A stretch of 61,190 bases of DNA from Pseudobutyrivibrio sp. (GTDB lineage Bacteria; Bacillota; Clostridia; Lachnospirales; Lachnospiraceae), in assembly GCF_017471675.1 (NCBI RefSeq), contig NZ_JAFUSK010000078.1:1-61190 (forward strand), written 5' to 3'. Positions 17,362 through 26,230 of this stretch are shown one piece after another. Position 1 is the stretch's first letter. Every line of letters starts with the position of its first letter. Made by a program: the position numbers and the translations under genes. The notes below the pieces were generated by a model. It did not search any database. It was not told the DNA's origin and was given only the letters and a program-made list of their open reading frames with translations.

Positions 17362-18474
17362 TCACTCTGCATTTACAATAATATAATCAACAAAGTTACT
17401 TTTTTTTAATACCATGCTACTAAATAACTCATATTTAAAATCCATCGAAAACATTCGGTGTCTTCCTGGAAATTTTCTTTTTCTTGCATGATTTGAAATA
17501 GCATCTATGTTATTTTCTGTAATGAAACACTCTTCTTTCTTGTAAATTAAAGTATTGTTCATCTTATCAAGATTAATACCAAAATTTTTCAATAAATCAT
17601 GTAACATTTTCTCAGCATATCTCCAACAATAAGCTTCTATTAGACAATGCGGTTCAAAAAATAATTCTGTATCATTTTCGCTTTGCAGAAAGTATCTTAT
17701 AAATCTATCAGAAAAATCCTCATATGCTTTATAATTTCTAACAATACTAGAATGTAAATAAAGTTCCATAACATAATGATAAAACTTTGAAATAACCCTC
17801 AGAGAATCCAACGAATCATCTATGTTAAAAATAAAAATTGCCCCCATTATTTTGTCCTCCCATACAGGAGCTTTTTCTAAATTTGCATATTCTTTGGATA
17901 AATGTTCTTTTTTTATGTATATAATCTCTATTTCTTTTTCTTCAAAATAATTGGGTTCCAATTCTGCATACAGTTTATACATTGCATTGTGCCAGCCTTC
18001 ATCTTCATACAGTCTTGTAAGCGCAAAAACATATTGAATCCCCAACTCATCACAAATATCTTCTATATTACTGTTCTTGTCTATAATAGACATTGTTTTT
18101 GTCGGAGGATTCTCCAACAATAATTTTCGACCATTGCTTTCACTCAAAAACAAACCACTCTTATACATGTCATCTATTTTTGTTCTACATATATCCAATA
18201 ATTCTTCTATGCATGATATATTATTGAGTATATCTAAGTTGATTTGCTTGACATTTGCCTGCATTCTTTGATAAATCCTATTTACATGTGAAATTTCATC
18301 ACATTCGACAATACAATATTTCTCATTAATTAGTTTGTTTAAATTCTCCCAATCAACTTGTTTTCCATTACCATAGGAATCAATTGGAACATCTACAAAG
18401 TTCCCTTCTGAATTACATAGAAAATCTACTAATTCTGAATTAAGCTCCTCAACTTTTTGACAATTAAACCACAT
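17362..18474 (-). CDS. Unknown protein of the RiPP operon, 370 aa
   Basis: I do not recognise it. It is soluble, with no signal peptide or membrane helix. Notable features are a helix-rich middle, LEPNYFEEKEIEIIYIKKEHL near 190, paired acidic residues in FNIDDSLDSLRVISKFYHYV near 230, and a basic C-terminal stretch HARKRKFPGRHRMFSMDFKY near 335. Its start overlaps the end of the SDR-kinase gene by 46 nt and uses a GAGGAAG site inside that gene, so the two are translationally coupled and probably act together. It could be a modifying enzyme of a new family or a scaffold. Confidence 0.75.
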   Translation of the reverse strand: MWFNCQKVEELNSELVDFLCNSEGNFVDVPIDSYGNGKQVDWENLNKLINEKYCIVECDEISHVNRIYQRMQANVKQINLDILNNISCIEELLDICRTKIDDMYKSGLFLSESNGRKLLLENPPTKTMSIIDKNSNIEDICDELGIQYVFALTRLYEDEGWHNAMYKLYAELEPNYFEEKEIEIIYIKKEHLSKEYANLEKAPVWEDKIMGAIFIFNIDDSLDSLRVISKFYHYVMELYLHSSIVRNYKAYEDFSDRFIRYFLQSENDTELFFEPHCLIEAYCWRYAEKMLHDLLKNFGINLDKMNNTLIYKKEECFITENNIDAISNHARKRKFPGRHRMFSMDFKYELFSSMVLKKSNFVDYIIVNAE

Positions 18475-20570
18475 ATTACTTCTTCTTCCTCTTCTATGTT
18501 TTTTAGTACAATACTAATTATCATTATTCCAATTAATAACTCTGCGATACATTGCTTATATGCATTTCCTTTTCCGCATAGCCTTGGATAAGAATCACAT
18601 AGAAAATGTATTCCGACTAATAACATAAGATTCTTCATATATAATTCATAATTAATGTCACTTAAGATTTGAATTTGTTTTTTTATACTTATATATGTTG
18701 TGTTCCCATATTCCAGCATACGTTTAACGATATTAGTTTTTGTATCCAAAAATTTAATTTTCCACTCACCACTTACTTCCTCAACATCGAATTTCTCCAA
18801 TCTAATTATTTTCCATCCCCAAAAGTAAAACACCATCTTTGCATAATCATAAATAGGGTAGTAATATGGTAAATTATCTATTTCCCAAATTAAGTCCCTT
18901 CCTCTGGAATCAAAAATTTTATAGTCTCCATCTTTGCCAATGATTATATTGTCAAATATCGCGTCACCACTAACACATATTCCCCAATTTTCACTAAACT
19001 TCTCAAATTTGTTTTTTATTTCATTTAATAACAATCCGATTCCAGGAAATTCTTGTGAATTGATATATAGATAATCTGAGAACACTATTGTTCTAGTTAA
19101 TTTTTCTATACTTGCAACACTATTTAATCTATTCCATGATCTTTCAATGTTTATCTCCCAAATATCCTTATCGCATTGTATCTGTTTTATTAAATAGCTC
19201 TTTGTTATCTCACCTATTATTTCATCAATATATTTTTTACAATTCTCTCCATTTAAAATCTTTTCAAATAAGACTTCTCCGTCTTTCCACTCAGAAACAA
19301 CATACGAGAAAGACAAATTACTACCGAATTTAATTATTTTAGCAGGATACATTTTTGAGCTTATCTGTTTATTCTTATAACAATCCTGAATTGCATATAA
19401 TTGTCTTACCTCATCAAATATTTTTTTACTACCATTATCTGCGCCTTCTCCCAATGCCATTTTTAAACTGTACATTTCTTCATCAGTGCATACTTTATAG
19501 ACTTTTGCATACGAGCCACCACATAATTCTTCTACTATGGTATAGTGCAACACGTTACGTATGTATGATCTATAAAAAAGATTTGTTATCTCATCTTCTA
19601 TGTTTACATATGAGTAATCGCGTTTATATACGTCTCTATATAAAGAAGTTGTATCTTCATTTAAGTCTTTATTACCTACTAACTCATAACCCCTTTCTAC
19701 CAATTCTATTTTTCTTTTTGAGTTTAAAATTTTTATATAAATATCAAGTTTTTTTATTAAATCATTTGCTGAATATTGATAAATCCCAAACAGATTAAAT
19801 GTCCTATCACTATGCATAGCAATTTCACTATCAAGTATTGCGTTTACTATATTCGACAAATCTCTGTATGAAATAAATCCCCTTTTTTTATTTGGTAATA
19901 TTAATGTATTCCTGTTAAATAAATCTTCAAATAAAGTAGATATTTGATTATCCTCATTTTCAATTCCTATGATATAATCACATCTTAAAATGAAGTAGTT
20001 GCAGCATATAATTCTAACTATGTATTCAGCAACCAATTTAGAAACACCATATGCATCATATGGTTGTTCTACTATATCAGAAAAGGCCTCTATTAAAGCA
20101 TTAATATCCAATGGAACATTTTCCTTTACTTGCGTCAATATTCTATTTGCCAAATAATAAGCTTTTTTTCTATCTTTTACCTTATGACATTTAACACTTG
20201 AAATAAAAATAAATTTAGTTTCCTTTATAATCTTATAGTTCAGTACCAAAAATTTAGCTAATAAAATACAATTAACAACAACATAATCCCCATAATCTCT
20301 TTCTTTTGTTGTCGTATTTGAATATCCGGTAAAATATACTATCCCGTTATAATCCTTTCCTACATAAGGAATTTCTTGCGATAATGATATTAAATCTATT
20401 TTATTGAATTTCTTAAAATCAGTTTCTAACATTCCAGCAAGAACTTTGGAATGTTTACCTACACAAGCAATTAACTTTTCTTTCACCTTCCCGCTTAGAC
20501 CTTCCTCTATATTTGTAAAGAATAAATCAACAATACTATTCACTAATAAGGCATTTAATATAGTACTCAT
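18429..20570 (-). CDS. SDR-like epimerase/dehydratase fused to a kinase-like domain
   Basis: 713 aa. The N-terminal ~300 residues resemble an NAD(P)-dependent extended SDR: YFTGYS, FIFISSVKCH near 125 and YDAYGVSKLVAEYI near 172 (the YxxxK pair). A classical GxxGxxG is not evident, so cofactor binding is uncertain. Residues ~345-600 resemble a protein-kinase or aminoglycoside-phosphotransferase fold: EELCGGSYAKVYKV (Gly-rich loop), YSLKMALG (Lys), VSGDAIFDNIIIG near 545 (catalytic HGDxxxxN with Ser for His) and KIFDSRGRD (metal Asp). The last ~110 residues are helical. First gene of the operon; the promoter lies so close that the leader would be only ~10 nt. Confidence 0.75.
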   Translation of the reverse strand: MSTILNALLVNSIVDLFFTNIEEGLSGKVKEKLIACVGKHSKVLAGMLETDFKKFNKIDLISLSQEIPYVGKDYNGIVYFTGYSNTTTKERDYGDYVVVNCILLAKFLVLNYKIIKETKFIFISSVKCHKVKDRKKAYYLANRILTQVKENVPLDINALIEAFSDIVEQPYDAYGVSKLVAEYIVRIICCNYFILRCDYIIGIENEDNQISTLFEDLFNRNTLILPNKKRGFISYRDLSNIVNAILDSEIAMHSDRTFNLFGIYQYSANDLIKKLDIYIKILNSKRKIELVERGYELVGNKDLNEDTTSLYRDVYKRDYSYVNIEDEITNLFYRSYIRNVLHYTIVEELCGGSYAKVYKVCTDEEMYSLKMALGEGADNGSKKIFDEVRQLYAIQDCYKNKQISSKMYPAKIIKFGSNLSFSYVVSEWKDGEVLFEKILNGENCKKYIDEIIGEITKSYLIKQIQCDKDIWEINIERSWNRLNSVASIEKLTRTIVFSDYLYINSQEFPGIGLLLNEIKNKFEKFSENWGICVSGDAIFDNIIIGKDGDYKIFDSRGRDLIWEIDNLPYYYPIYDYAKMVFYFWGWKIIRLEKFDVEEVSGEWKIKFLDTKTNIVKRMLEYGNTTYISIKKQIQILSDINYELYMKNLMLLVGIHFLCDSYPRLCGKGNAYKQCIAELLIGIMIISIVLKNIEEEEEVICGLIVKKLRSLIQN

Positions 20571-20586
20571 TCATCTATTAGTGCGT

Positions 20587-20629
20587 ATTATACCTCATAT
20601 ATTTCGCTTTAGCAATATAAAGTGCTAAA
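20587..20629 (-). promoter_or_regulatory. RiPP operon promoter with overlapping palindrome
   Basis: Minus strand: -35 TTGCTA (20610-20615), 17-bp spacer, perfect -10 TATAAT (20587-20592). Predicted transcription start is near 20580, about 10 nt before ATG 20570, and no ribosome site is visible, so the mRNA is nearly leaderless. A palindrome TTTAGCA-N8-TGCTAAA (20608-20614, 20623-20629) overlaps the -35 box and is a good operator candidate. Confidence 0.75.
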
Positions 20630-20724
20630 TTTTATTCATCTTTTTTTTATATACGTGGCTTATTTATAATTCATCCTATTTAATATTTACAAACAAACTA
20701 TTACATAATTTTTAGTAAATATAT

Positions 20725-20760
20725 TAAAAAAAGCCAGAGACATTTTCTGCCTCTAGCTTT
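20725..20760 (-). terminator. Terminator after the GPH transporter gene
   Basis: Minus strand: stem AAGCTAGAG / CTCTGGCTT (20751-20759 with 20731-20739) followed by a run of seven T. It lies 30 bp past the transporter stop codon. Confidence 0.85.
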
Positions 20761-20790
20761 CTAATATGATATATTCTATTTTATTAAATT

Positions 20791-21804
20791 TTACTCAGCA
20801 TTTCCTGCTTCACGAGCCTTGTTTCTATCTACAAGACCATCTCTTACTTTATCCATATAACCTGGCTTATCAAGTGTATAGAATAAGAGTGGAATGATTC
20901 CAAGAAGGAATACAATACCAGGAAGAAGGTTTGCACACATATCAATACCAAACTGGATATGTGTAATCTGAGCTGTAAGGTTTGCAATTTCAGCCTTATC
21001 TGTTGCAGCCTCTAACATTCCCTTAAGAGCAAACATGTTATCATAACCAAACTTGCCCATGATTAAAAGGAAAATTGAGTTTGCAAGAGCTGTACCAATC
21101 TTTGTAGCCATTCCTGAGAATGAGAATGCCATACCATCGTTTCTGTAGCCATACTTAAGATCAAAATCATCAATAGCATCAACAATCATACCTGATCCTG
21201 AAGGACCTGCAATATAACCAAGGCCATAAATAACCATCATTACAAAATTAAATGGAATGCTCTCAGCTGGTCCAAAGAAGATGATGATAAGTGAGAGACC
21301 CTGAATGAGCATTGAAACAATAGCGATGTTTCTCTTACCATACTTCATGCAAAGCTTTGGAGCAATTGGCATAACAATTGTACCAACAATCATCTGCATC
21401 ATCATAAAGATTGTAATGAATGTGAAGTTCTGTACACAGTGCATATAGAAGAATACTGCAACAGAAATACGTCCAAGCATACCAAACATGTTCATTAAGC
21501 TGTAAAGAAGTGCGCATACAAGGTTCTTGTTCTTTGCGATAAGCTTAAGTCCCTCGATAATACTTCCCTGCTCACTCTTCTTAACATCGATTCTTTCCTT
21601 TGATAATGCTGCAACAGCCCAGAACATTGGAAGAGCAACAAGTGCAAGCAAAATAGCTGTTGAATGATAACCTGCAGCCTGCTGGCCATGACCAAACCAC
21701 TCTACTAATCTAAGAACGAAAAGGTTAAGGATAATCTGACCAATTGTCATACCCATCATCTGAGCTGCATTAAGTCTGTTGATTTCCTTAGGGTCACGTG
21801 TCAT
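20791..21804 (-). pseudogene. 5'-truncated GPH-family sugar:cation symporter
   Basis: 337 aa, about eight or nine membrane helices. It matches the glycoside-pentoside-hexuronide transporter family (MelB/XylP type) from the cytosolic loop after helix 4 onward. Upstream of ATG 21804 the frame continues with GWRYLALPVV, which also fits the family (an LPVVMTRDP motif), but reaches a TGA only 13 codons before the ATG. Family members are ~450-500 aa, so roughly the first 110-130 residues are missing. The break falls on the hairpin behind the chemoreceptor gene. No ribosome site is seen. Most likely a deletion remnant; a short, still-expressed form is less likely. Confidence 0.75.
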
Positions 21805-21826
21805 TACAACTGGAAGTGCAAGATAA

Positions 21827-21851
21827 CGCCAGCCCTTTTTTCAGGCTGACG
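21827..21851 (-). terminator. Hairpin after the chemoreceptor gene
   Basis: Minus-strand RNA: 8-bp stem CGTCAGCC / GGCTGGCG with one G.U pair around an A-rich loop. It lies 19 bp past the chemoreceptor stop. The T run after it is poor on the minus strand. It marks the junction with the truncated transporter. Confidence 0.5.
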
Positions 21852-21869
21852 TTTTGATGTGTCATTATT

Positions 21870-23588
21870 TTATTCTATAGTGAAATAGCTAATCTTTTCA
21901 TATAGCTGTTCTGCCAGCGCCTTAAGGGATTCAGAAGCATTGGTGATAACCTCAAATGTAGCATTAAGATTATCCATAGAATCCTTTGTTTCTGCAGATG
22001 ATGCTGCGTTCTGCTGTGATATTGCTGAAAGGCTGTCAATAATCTCTACCAGATTATTCTTAGCTCCTTCCAGATTATCAACTCTTACTGATATATCCTT
22101 GGCATTAGCTGCCACATTATCTACACCTGCCTGCATCTTCTCCATGTTATGCTTTGTCTCATCCAGGTGTCCAGACTGAGCAGAAAGGTCACTGTTCATC
22201 TGCTCGATTGTCGTAATTGATTTTTCAGATTCTGTAGTAAGGTCATGAATGATTGCATTAATCTGCTCTGCTGTTTCCGCAGACTGTGATGCAAGCTTTC
22301 CAATCTCATCTGCAACTACTGCAAAGCCCTTTCCTGATTCACCGGCACGGGCTGCCTCAATGGATGCATTAAGAGCAAGCAGATTAGTCTGGGATGCAAT
22401 ATCTGTAATAAGCTTTGAAGACTCTGCAATATTCTGTACTGATGAATTAGTATTTCTAATCTGCTCATCAATCTGCTTCATAGATTCCATAACAGCAAGA
22501 TTCTGCTTAAGCAATATGTCAAGAGCCTGCATAGATGTGCTACAAGCTTCCTTCATCTCATCTGTATTATTGCTAAGTGTAGTTACATTATCGGTAATAG
22601 TCTCAATATCTGTTCCGATTTCGTTAACGTTTTCTGCTGAGCTTTGTACACTTTCAGCCTGACTCATTGCTCCTGTTGAAATATCATTTACAGCGTTTGC
22701 CACAAGTCCTGATGCGCTAGACGCATCCTCTGCTGAATCAGCCAGATTATCACCTGACTCTGTAACCTTACCAGAAAGCTTAACACTGGTTCCAATAATA
22801 TCTAAAAGCTTATTTTTCAGATTGAAGATGGATTCTGAAATGTTTCCAAGCTCATCATTTCTATCAATCAATTCCTGAGGAATTTCGTATGTAAGATTCC
22901 CCTCTGCCACCTCTTTAATAGAATCAGAAATTGCATTCATTGCCTTGGTGCCACTTCTTGTTGCCATAACACCTATCACTATAAGCACCAGCACAACAAT
23001 CACTGTAACACCAATAAGCACTGCTGATACTCTAAAGATAGTTGCATCAATAGTAGTTGCATCACGGCCTACAAACATCATACCTACCCGTGTACCATCA
23101 TCATTAGACAATGGTAAATAGTAACCATAATACTGATGTCCTTCAATTGTCATGTCAGGCTTGTACAATACTTTGTTTCCATTGATAACAGTATCCACAA
23201 CCTCAGCCGAAGCCTGTGTATTAATAAAATACTCATCTGTTCCCTGCTTCTTTAATGTTGTAACCGCTCTGGTGTCATTGTAAAAAATAGTATATTCAAG
23301 ATTTGTATCTGCCTTCAATTCCTCCATTGTTGAAAGATACTCATCATATACCGGCTCGCCGCCCTTTGTGAGAACAGAATCCTTATAATCCCAATCGCCA
23401 TCCCACATATTTGTAAACTCACTGTTTGCAATGGTTACAGCTGTGTGTAGCTCTTCTTCTGTCATATCTAAGTATGTGTCTTTAACTTCTTTCATTCAAA
23501 TTATGGATAGAATGATACAGCCTACAGCTGCAGCAATACAAGAAATTCCTACTACCTGCCCAATTAATTTACCTTTCCTCTGTTTCAT
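21870..23588 (-). pseudogene. Methyl-accepting chemotaxis protein with in-frame TGA after the first helix
   Basis: The main frame (21870-23495, 541 aa) holds an extracellular sensor domain (single-Cache type, ~1-165), a membrane helix (~168-190), a HAMP domain and the signalling tip ([12 protein letters not shown]-type: [20 protein letters not shown] near 370). It lacks the expected N-terminal helix. That helix lies directly upstream in the same frame: ATG 23588 after GAGGGGTG encodes MKQRKGKLIGQ... IILSII (30 residues), then TGA (23496-23498), then the ATG at 23495. So a nonsense mutation splits a 572-codon gene. The downstream ATG has no ribosome site and would give a receptor without its first anchor. 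A sequencing error is possible. Confidence 0.8.
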
Positions 23589-23825
23589 TTCACACCCCTC
23601 AAAAATAATGTTCTTATAACTATTTATTTTATTTTTTTTATAAAACAAATCCTGACTTGTATGAATGACAACACTTAAATAAGAAAAAACAGTGAAATAT
23701 TATTTAAAACTAACTTGTATTAGTCTTCTAAAACAGTAATTATTCCTATTTTTATATTGACTTTTGCTGTTTATTTGATATTATATAGTCAATCATTATT
23801 AATTTTAGATTGGCGGTGTTTAATT

Positions 23826-24215
23826 ATGAACTACAGCAGACAACGTGAATCAATTAAAGAGTATTTGATGTCAACCCATGAACATCCTACGGCTGATATT
23901 ATTTATCAGCATGTTAAGGCAGATTATCCCAAGATAAGCCTTGGCACCGTATATAGGAATCTCACTCTTCTTGTAGATTTAGGGGAAGTTCGTAAGATTT
24001 CCACAGGTGATGGCACAGAGCATTACGATGCTGACACATCAGCTCACAGCCACTATTATTGCAGGTGCTGTCACAGGGTAATGGATTTGGAGGTTACACC
24101 TAGTGTTGATCAAATCTTGGCCGCATCAAGTGCAGGCCTTGGCACAATTGAAATAGCTAATTTGCTTTTCACCGGTGTGTGCCAAAGCTGTCTTAATGAG
24201 CAGTCTAAAGAATAG
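23826..24215 (+). CDS. perR: PerR/Fur-family peroxide-type regulator
   Basis: 129 aa from ATG 23826; a longer frame from 23757 adds residues unlike the family. Helix-turn-helix: HPTADIIYQHVKADYPKISLGTVYRNLTLL. Metal-binding features: SAHSHYYCRCCHRVMDL and GVCQSCLNE, giving the CxxC pairs of the structural zinc site, plus the His/Asp residues of the sensing site (HYDADTSAHSH). Fur-family repressors of this type control oxidative stress genes. The next gene is a reverse rubrerythrin, with a PerR-box-like palindrome in front of it, which supports PerR. Confidence 0.85.
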   Translation: MNYSRQRESIKEYLMSTHEHPTADIIYQHVKADYPKISLGTVYRNLTLLVDLGEVRKISTGDGTEHYDADTSAHSHYYCRCCHRVMDLEVTPSVDQILAASSAGLGTIEIANLLFTGVCQSCLNEQSKE

Positions 24216-24251
24216 CTGGTAGTTTAGCTTGTATTAGGCAGCTTACTGCAA

Positions 24252-24280
24252 GTTATTATTAATAATGAAAATAATAATGG
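24252..24280. promoter_or_regulatory. PerR/Fur-box-like palindrome before rubrerythrin
   Basis: The AT-rich dyad TTATTATTAATAATGA, followed by AATAATAATGG, lies 40-65 bp before the rubrerythrin start. It resembles the family box TTATAATNATTATAA but not exactly. Confidence 0.45.
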
Positions 24281-24318
24281 TTACTATTTTATTTCAATAT
24301 GTGAAAGGAGTTTAATTT

Positions 24319-24906
24319 ATGGCAAAGTATGTATGTTCAGTTTGTGGTTATGTTTATGAGGGAGATAATCCTCCAGAGGAATGTCCTGTATGTCATGCAA
24401 GCTCTGACAAATTCAAGAAGGTAGAGGGTGAGCTTAAGCTTGCTGCAGAGCATGAATTCGGTATCTATGGTAAGACAGTTAAGAACAACCCAGATATCAC
24501 AGATGAAGATAAGAAATATATCTTAGACCAGTTAAAGTCTAACTTTACTGGTGAGTGCTCAGAGGTTGGTATGTATCTTTGCATGGCGCGTGTTGCCCAC
24601 AGAGAAGGTTATCCTGAGATTGGTCTATACTGGGAGAAGGCTGCTTACGAAGAGGCAGAGCATGCAGCTAAGTTTGCAGAGCTTTTAGGCTCAGAGCTTG
24701 AGGTTAACATGACAGATTCTACAAAGAAAAATCTTGCTTGGAGAGTTGACTGCGAGTATGGCGCTACATCTGGTAAGTTCGATCTTGCAGCTTGCGCTAA
24801 GAAGAATAACCTTGATGCAATCCATGACACAGTTCATGAGATGGCACGTGACGAGGCTAGACACGGCAAGGCTCTTGAGGGACTTCTTAATCGTTACTTT
24901 AAGTAA
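24319..24906 (+). CDS. Reverse rubrerythrin
   Basis: 195 aa. A rubredoxin domain comes first ([12 protein letters not shown] ... ECPVCH, residues 3-36; four Cys for one iron), followed by a ferritin-like diiron domain with [30 protein letters not shown] and [12 protein letters not shown], whose Glu and His residues bind the diiron centre. This order is the reverse of classical rubrerythrin and is typical of clostridia, where the protein reduces peroxide and oxygen in the cytoplasm. Ribosome site AAAGGAG. It follows perR by about 100 bp and has its own terminator. Confidence 0.95.
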   Translation: MAKYVCSVCGYVYEGDNPPEECPVCHASSDKFKKVEGELKLAAEHEFGIYGKTVKNNPDITDEDKKYILDQLKSNFTGECSEVGMYLCMARVAHREGYPEIGLYWEKAAYEEAEHAAKFAELLGSELEVNMTDSTKKNLAWRVDCEYGATSGKFDLAACAKKNNLDAIHDTVHEMARDEARHGKALEGLLNRYFK

Positions 24907-24945
24907 ATCATAGCCACAGCAATATATATTGCTATAAGATGCGCA

Positions 24946-24976
24946 AAAGCTAGGAGTTTGATGGCTCCTAGCTTTT
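24946..24976. terminator. Bidirectional terminator
   Basis: Stem AAAGCTAGGAG / CTCCTAGCTTT around TTTGATGG, with T runs on both strands. It serves rubrerythrin (plus) and the RNase HIII gene (minus). Confidence 0.9.
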
Positions 24977-24985
24977 TTATTCAAC

Positions 24986-26029
24986 TTATATGTTTTTCCA
25001 ATCATTATAGGTTTTGGTATGTTTTACATCTGACATATCTGGATCCATTTCATTAATCCTTGCAAAAGAATCCCTAAGGCGTTTGCCCATACTAGGGTGA
25101 TTAACAATGTTGCCATAGTCTAATTCCATACCATATTTATTATTAAGATGCTGCTGCAACAATCCATCAAGATATGCACATATATCCGATGCAGTTCCCA
25201 CTATCTCTTTATATGTGCCATCAGCCTTTGTTTCAAAAGTAAGCTTTAGGCCTGTCTTATCTGTAAGTTTGTCCTTGTCATAGCCATTCTTATTAAGGTA
25301 TTCCCTAAACTTTTTAGCACCATATCCATTCATATAATCATCAATGACTATATCGCTTATTTTAATCCCTGCTTCCTCTAAATGCTGTAAAAGCCTAAGG
25401 TTTGCCTCGTTATGGATTCTAGTAAGCACTTCGTTAGCATTGATTCCAGCTTCGTGATACTTGTTATACTCAGCATTACTAATTATATATGGGCAATATG
25501 TAAGTCCATACTCTTCGTTCTCATATACCTTGCCTGATTCAAACTGCTCAAAGCTGTCAAAGCCTGTAAGTGTCTTTCCAATCTTACTTATCTTAGTTGG
25601 AATCTTCTTAGAATCATCCACACCAAGTGCTCTCATTTTATCAAACATATCTGCCTTTACATAAACAGCTACCACTATCAGCTGCTTAAGGGGCTCTATC
25701 TTTCCTACCTCATCTGAGCCTATGTAGGCGCCTGGTGTAAGCTTTGATGACGCTGCTGCCTTTTTTGCAATAGCGGTATTTGCCGATTTCGCTATTGCCT
25801 TATTACCGCTTGTGGATGTTTTCTTAGGCTTAGACTGTGAACCTCCACTAAAAGCCGCCTCTGCATCAGCCTGCGATTCATACCCTTTATTTGCACCACT
25901 AATATAATAAATGGTTCCATCTGTGCCTTCTACATAATTAGACTTATGCTGCACCTTATCAGCCATCCTATAAGTGCCCTTGACTACCTTATCCACACCT
26001 TCAAGAACCCAGTATTTTACCTTTGCCAT
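24986..26029 (-). CDS. rnhC: RNase HIII-like protein with viroplasmin-type N-terminal domain
   Basis: 347 aa. Residues 1-60 (KYWVLEGVDKVVKGTYR...GANKGYESQADAEAAF) resemble the RNase H1/viroplasmin RNA:DNA-binding module. After an Ala/Ser/Lys linker, residues ~98-345 are RNase HII/HIII-like: IGSDEVGKIEPL (Asp and Glu of the active site), GVDDSKKI, VIDDYMNGYG (third acid) and a later ETKADG...TASDICAYL. The first motif differs from the usual GSDEVGTGDYFGP: the Gly-Asp-Tyr/Phe-Phe-Gly part is replaced. The function should be removal of RNA from RNA:DNA hybrids; the variant motif makes full activity less certain. Ribosome site AAGGAA. Confidence 0.85.
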   Translation of the reverse strand: MAKVKYWVLEGVDKVVKGTYRMADKVQHKSNYVEGTDGTIYYISGANKGYESQADAEAAFSGGSQSKPKKTSTSGNKAIAKSANTAIAKKAAASSKLTPGAYIGSDEVGKIEPLKQLIVVAVYVKADMFDKMRALGVDDSKKIPTKISKIGKTLTGFDSFEQFESGKVYENEEYGLTYCPYIISNAEYNKYHEAGINANEVLTRIHNEANLRLLQHLEEAGIKISDIVIDDYMNGYGAKKFREYLNKNGYDKDKLTDKTGLKLTFETKADGTYKEIVGTASDICAYLDGLLQQHLNNKYGMELDYGNIVNHPSMGKRLRDSFARINEMDPDMSDVKHTKTYNDWKNI

Positions 26030-26125
26030 GTTAATTGTTTCCTTTTCTTTTTTCTTAAGGCTGTTTCCACCGCCCTTCGCCTCAAGTATGAATATAGTAT
26101 GCCACAGTTAAGCAGGTTGTGCCAT

Positions 26126-26160
26126 AAAAAAAGTGGCCTAGCAATGCTAGACCACTTTTA
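26126..26160. terminator. Terminator, probably the displaced one of tRNA-Leu
   Basis: Stem AAGTGGCCTAGC / GCTAGACCACTT (26131-26142, 26146-26157; one mismatch). On the minus strand it ends in seven T. It sits just beyond the left att copy, exactly where the terminator of the minus-strand tRNA-Leu would lie if the 9.4-kb element were absent. Confidence 0.8.
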
Positions 26161-26162
26161 AT

Positions 26163-26187
26163 TTATGCCGGCTGCGGGACTTGAACC
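26163..26187. repeat. Left attachment site copy
   Basis: 25-bp copy of the 3' end of tRNA-Leu, identical to 35588-35612. The sequences diverge directly after it (TTAAACAGG against CGCACGATG). Confidence 0.92.
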
Positions 26188-26230
26188 TTAAACAGGGTTC
26201 ACAAATACTATAAAATCAAGGAGGAAAAGC

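Noticed and set aside
11092-20615. Lanthipeptide, sactipeptide, thiopeptide or lasso cluster
   Set aside because: No LanB/C/M, radical SAM, YcaO or asparagine-synthetase-like gene; the peptide has one Cys.
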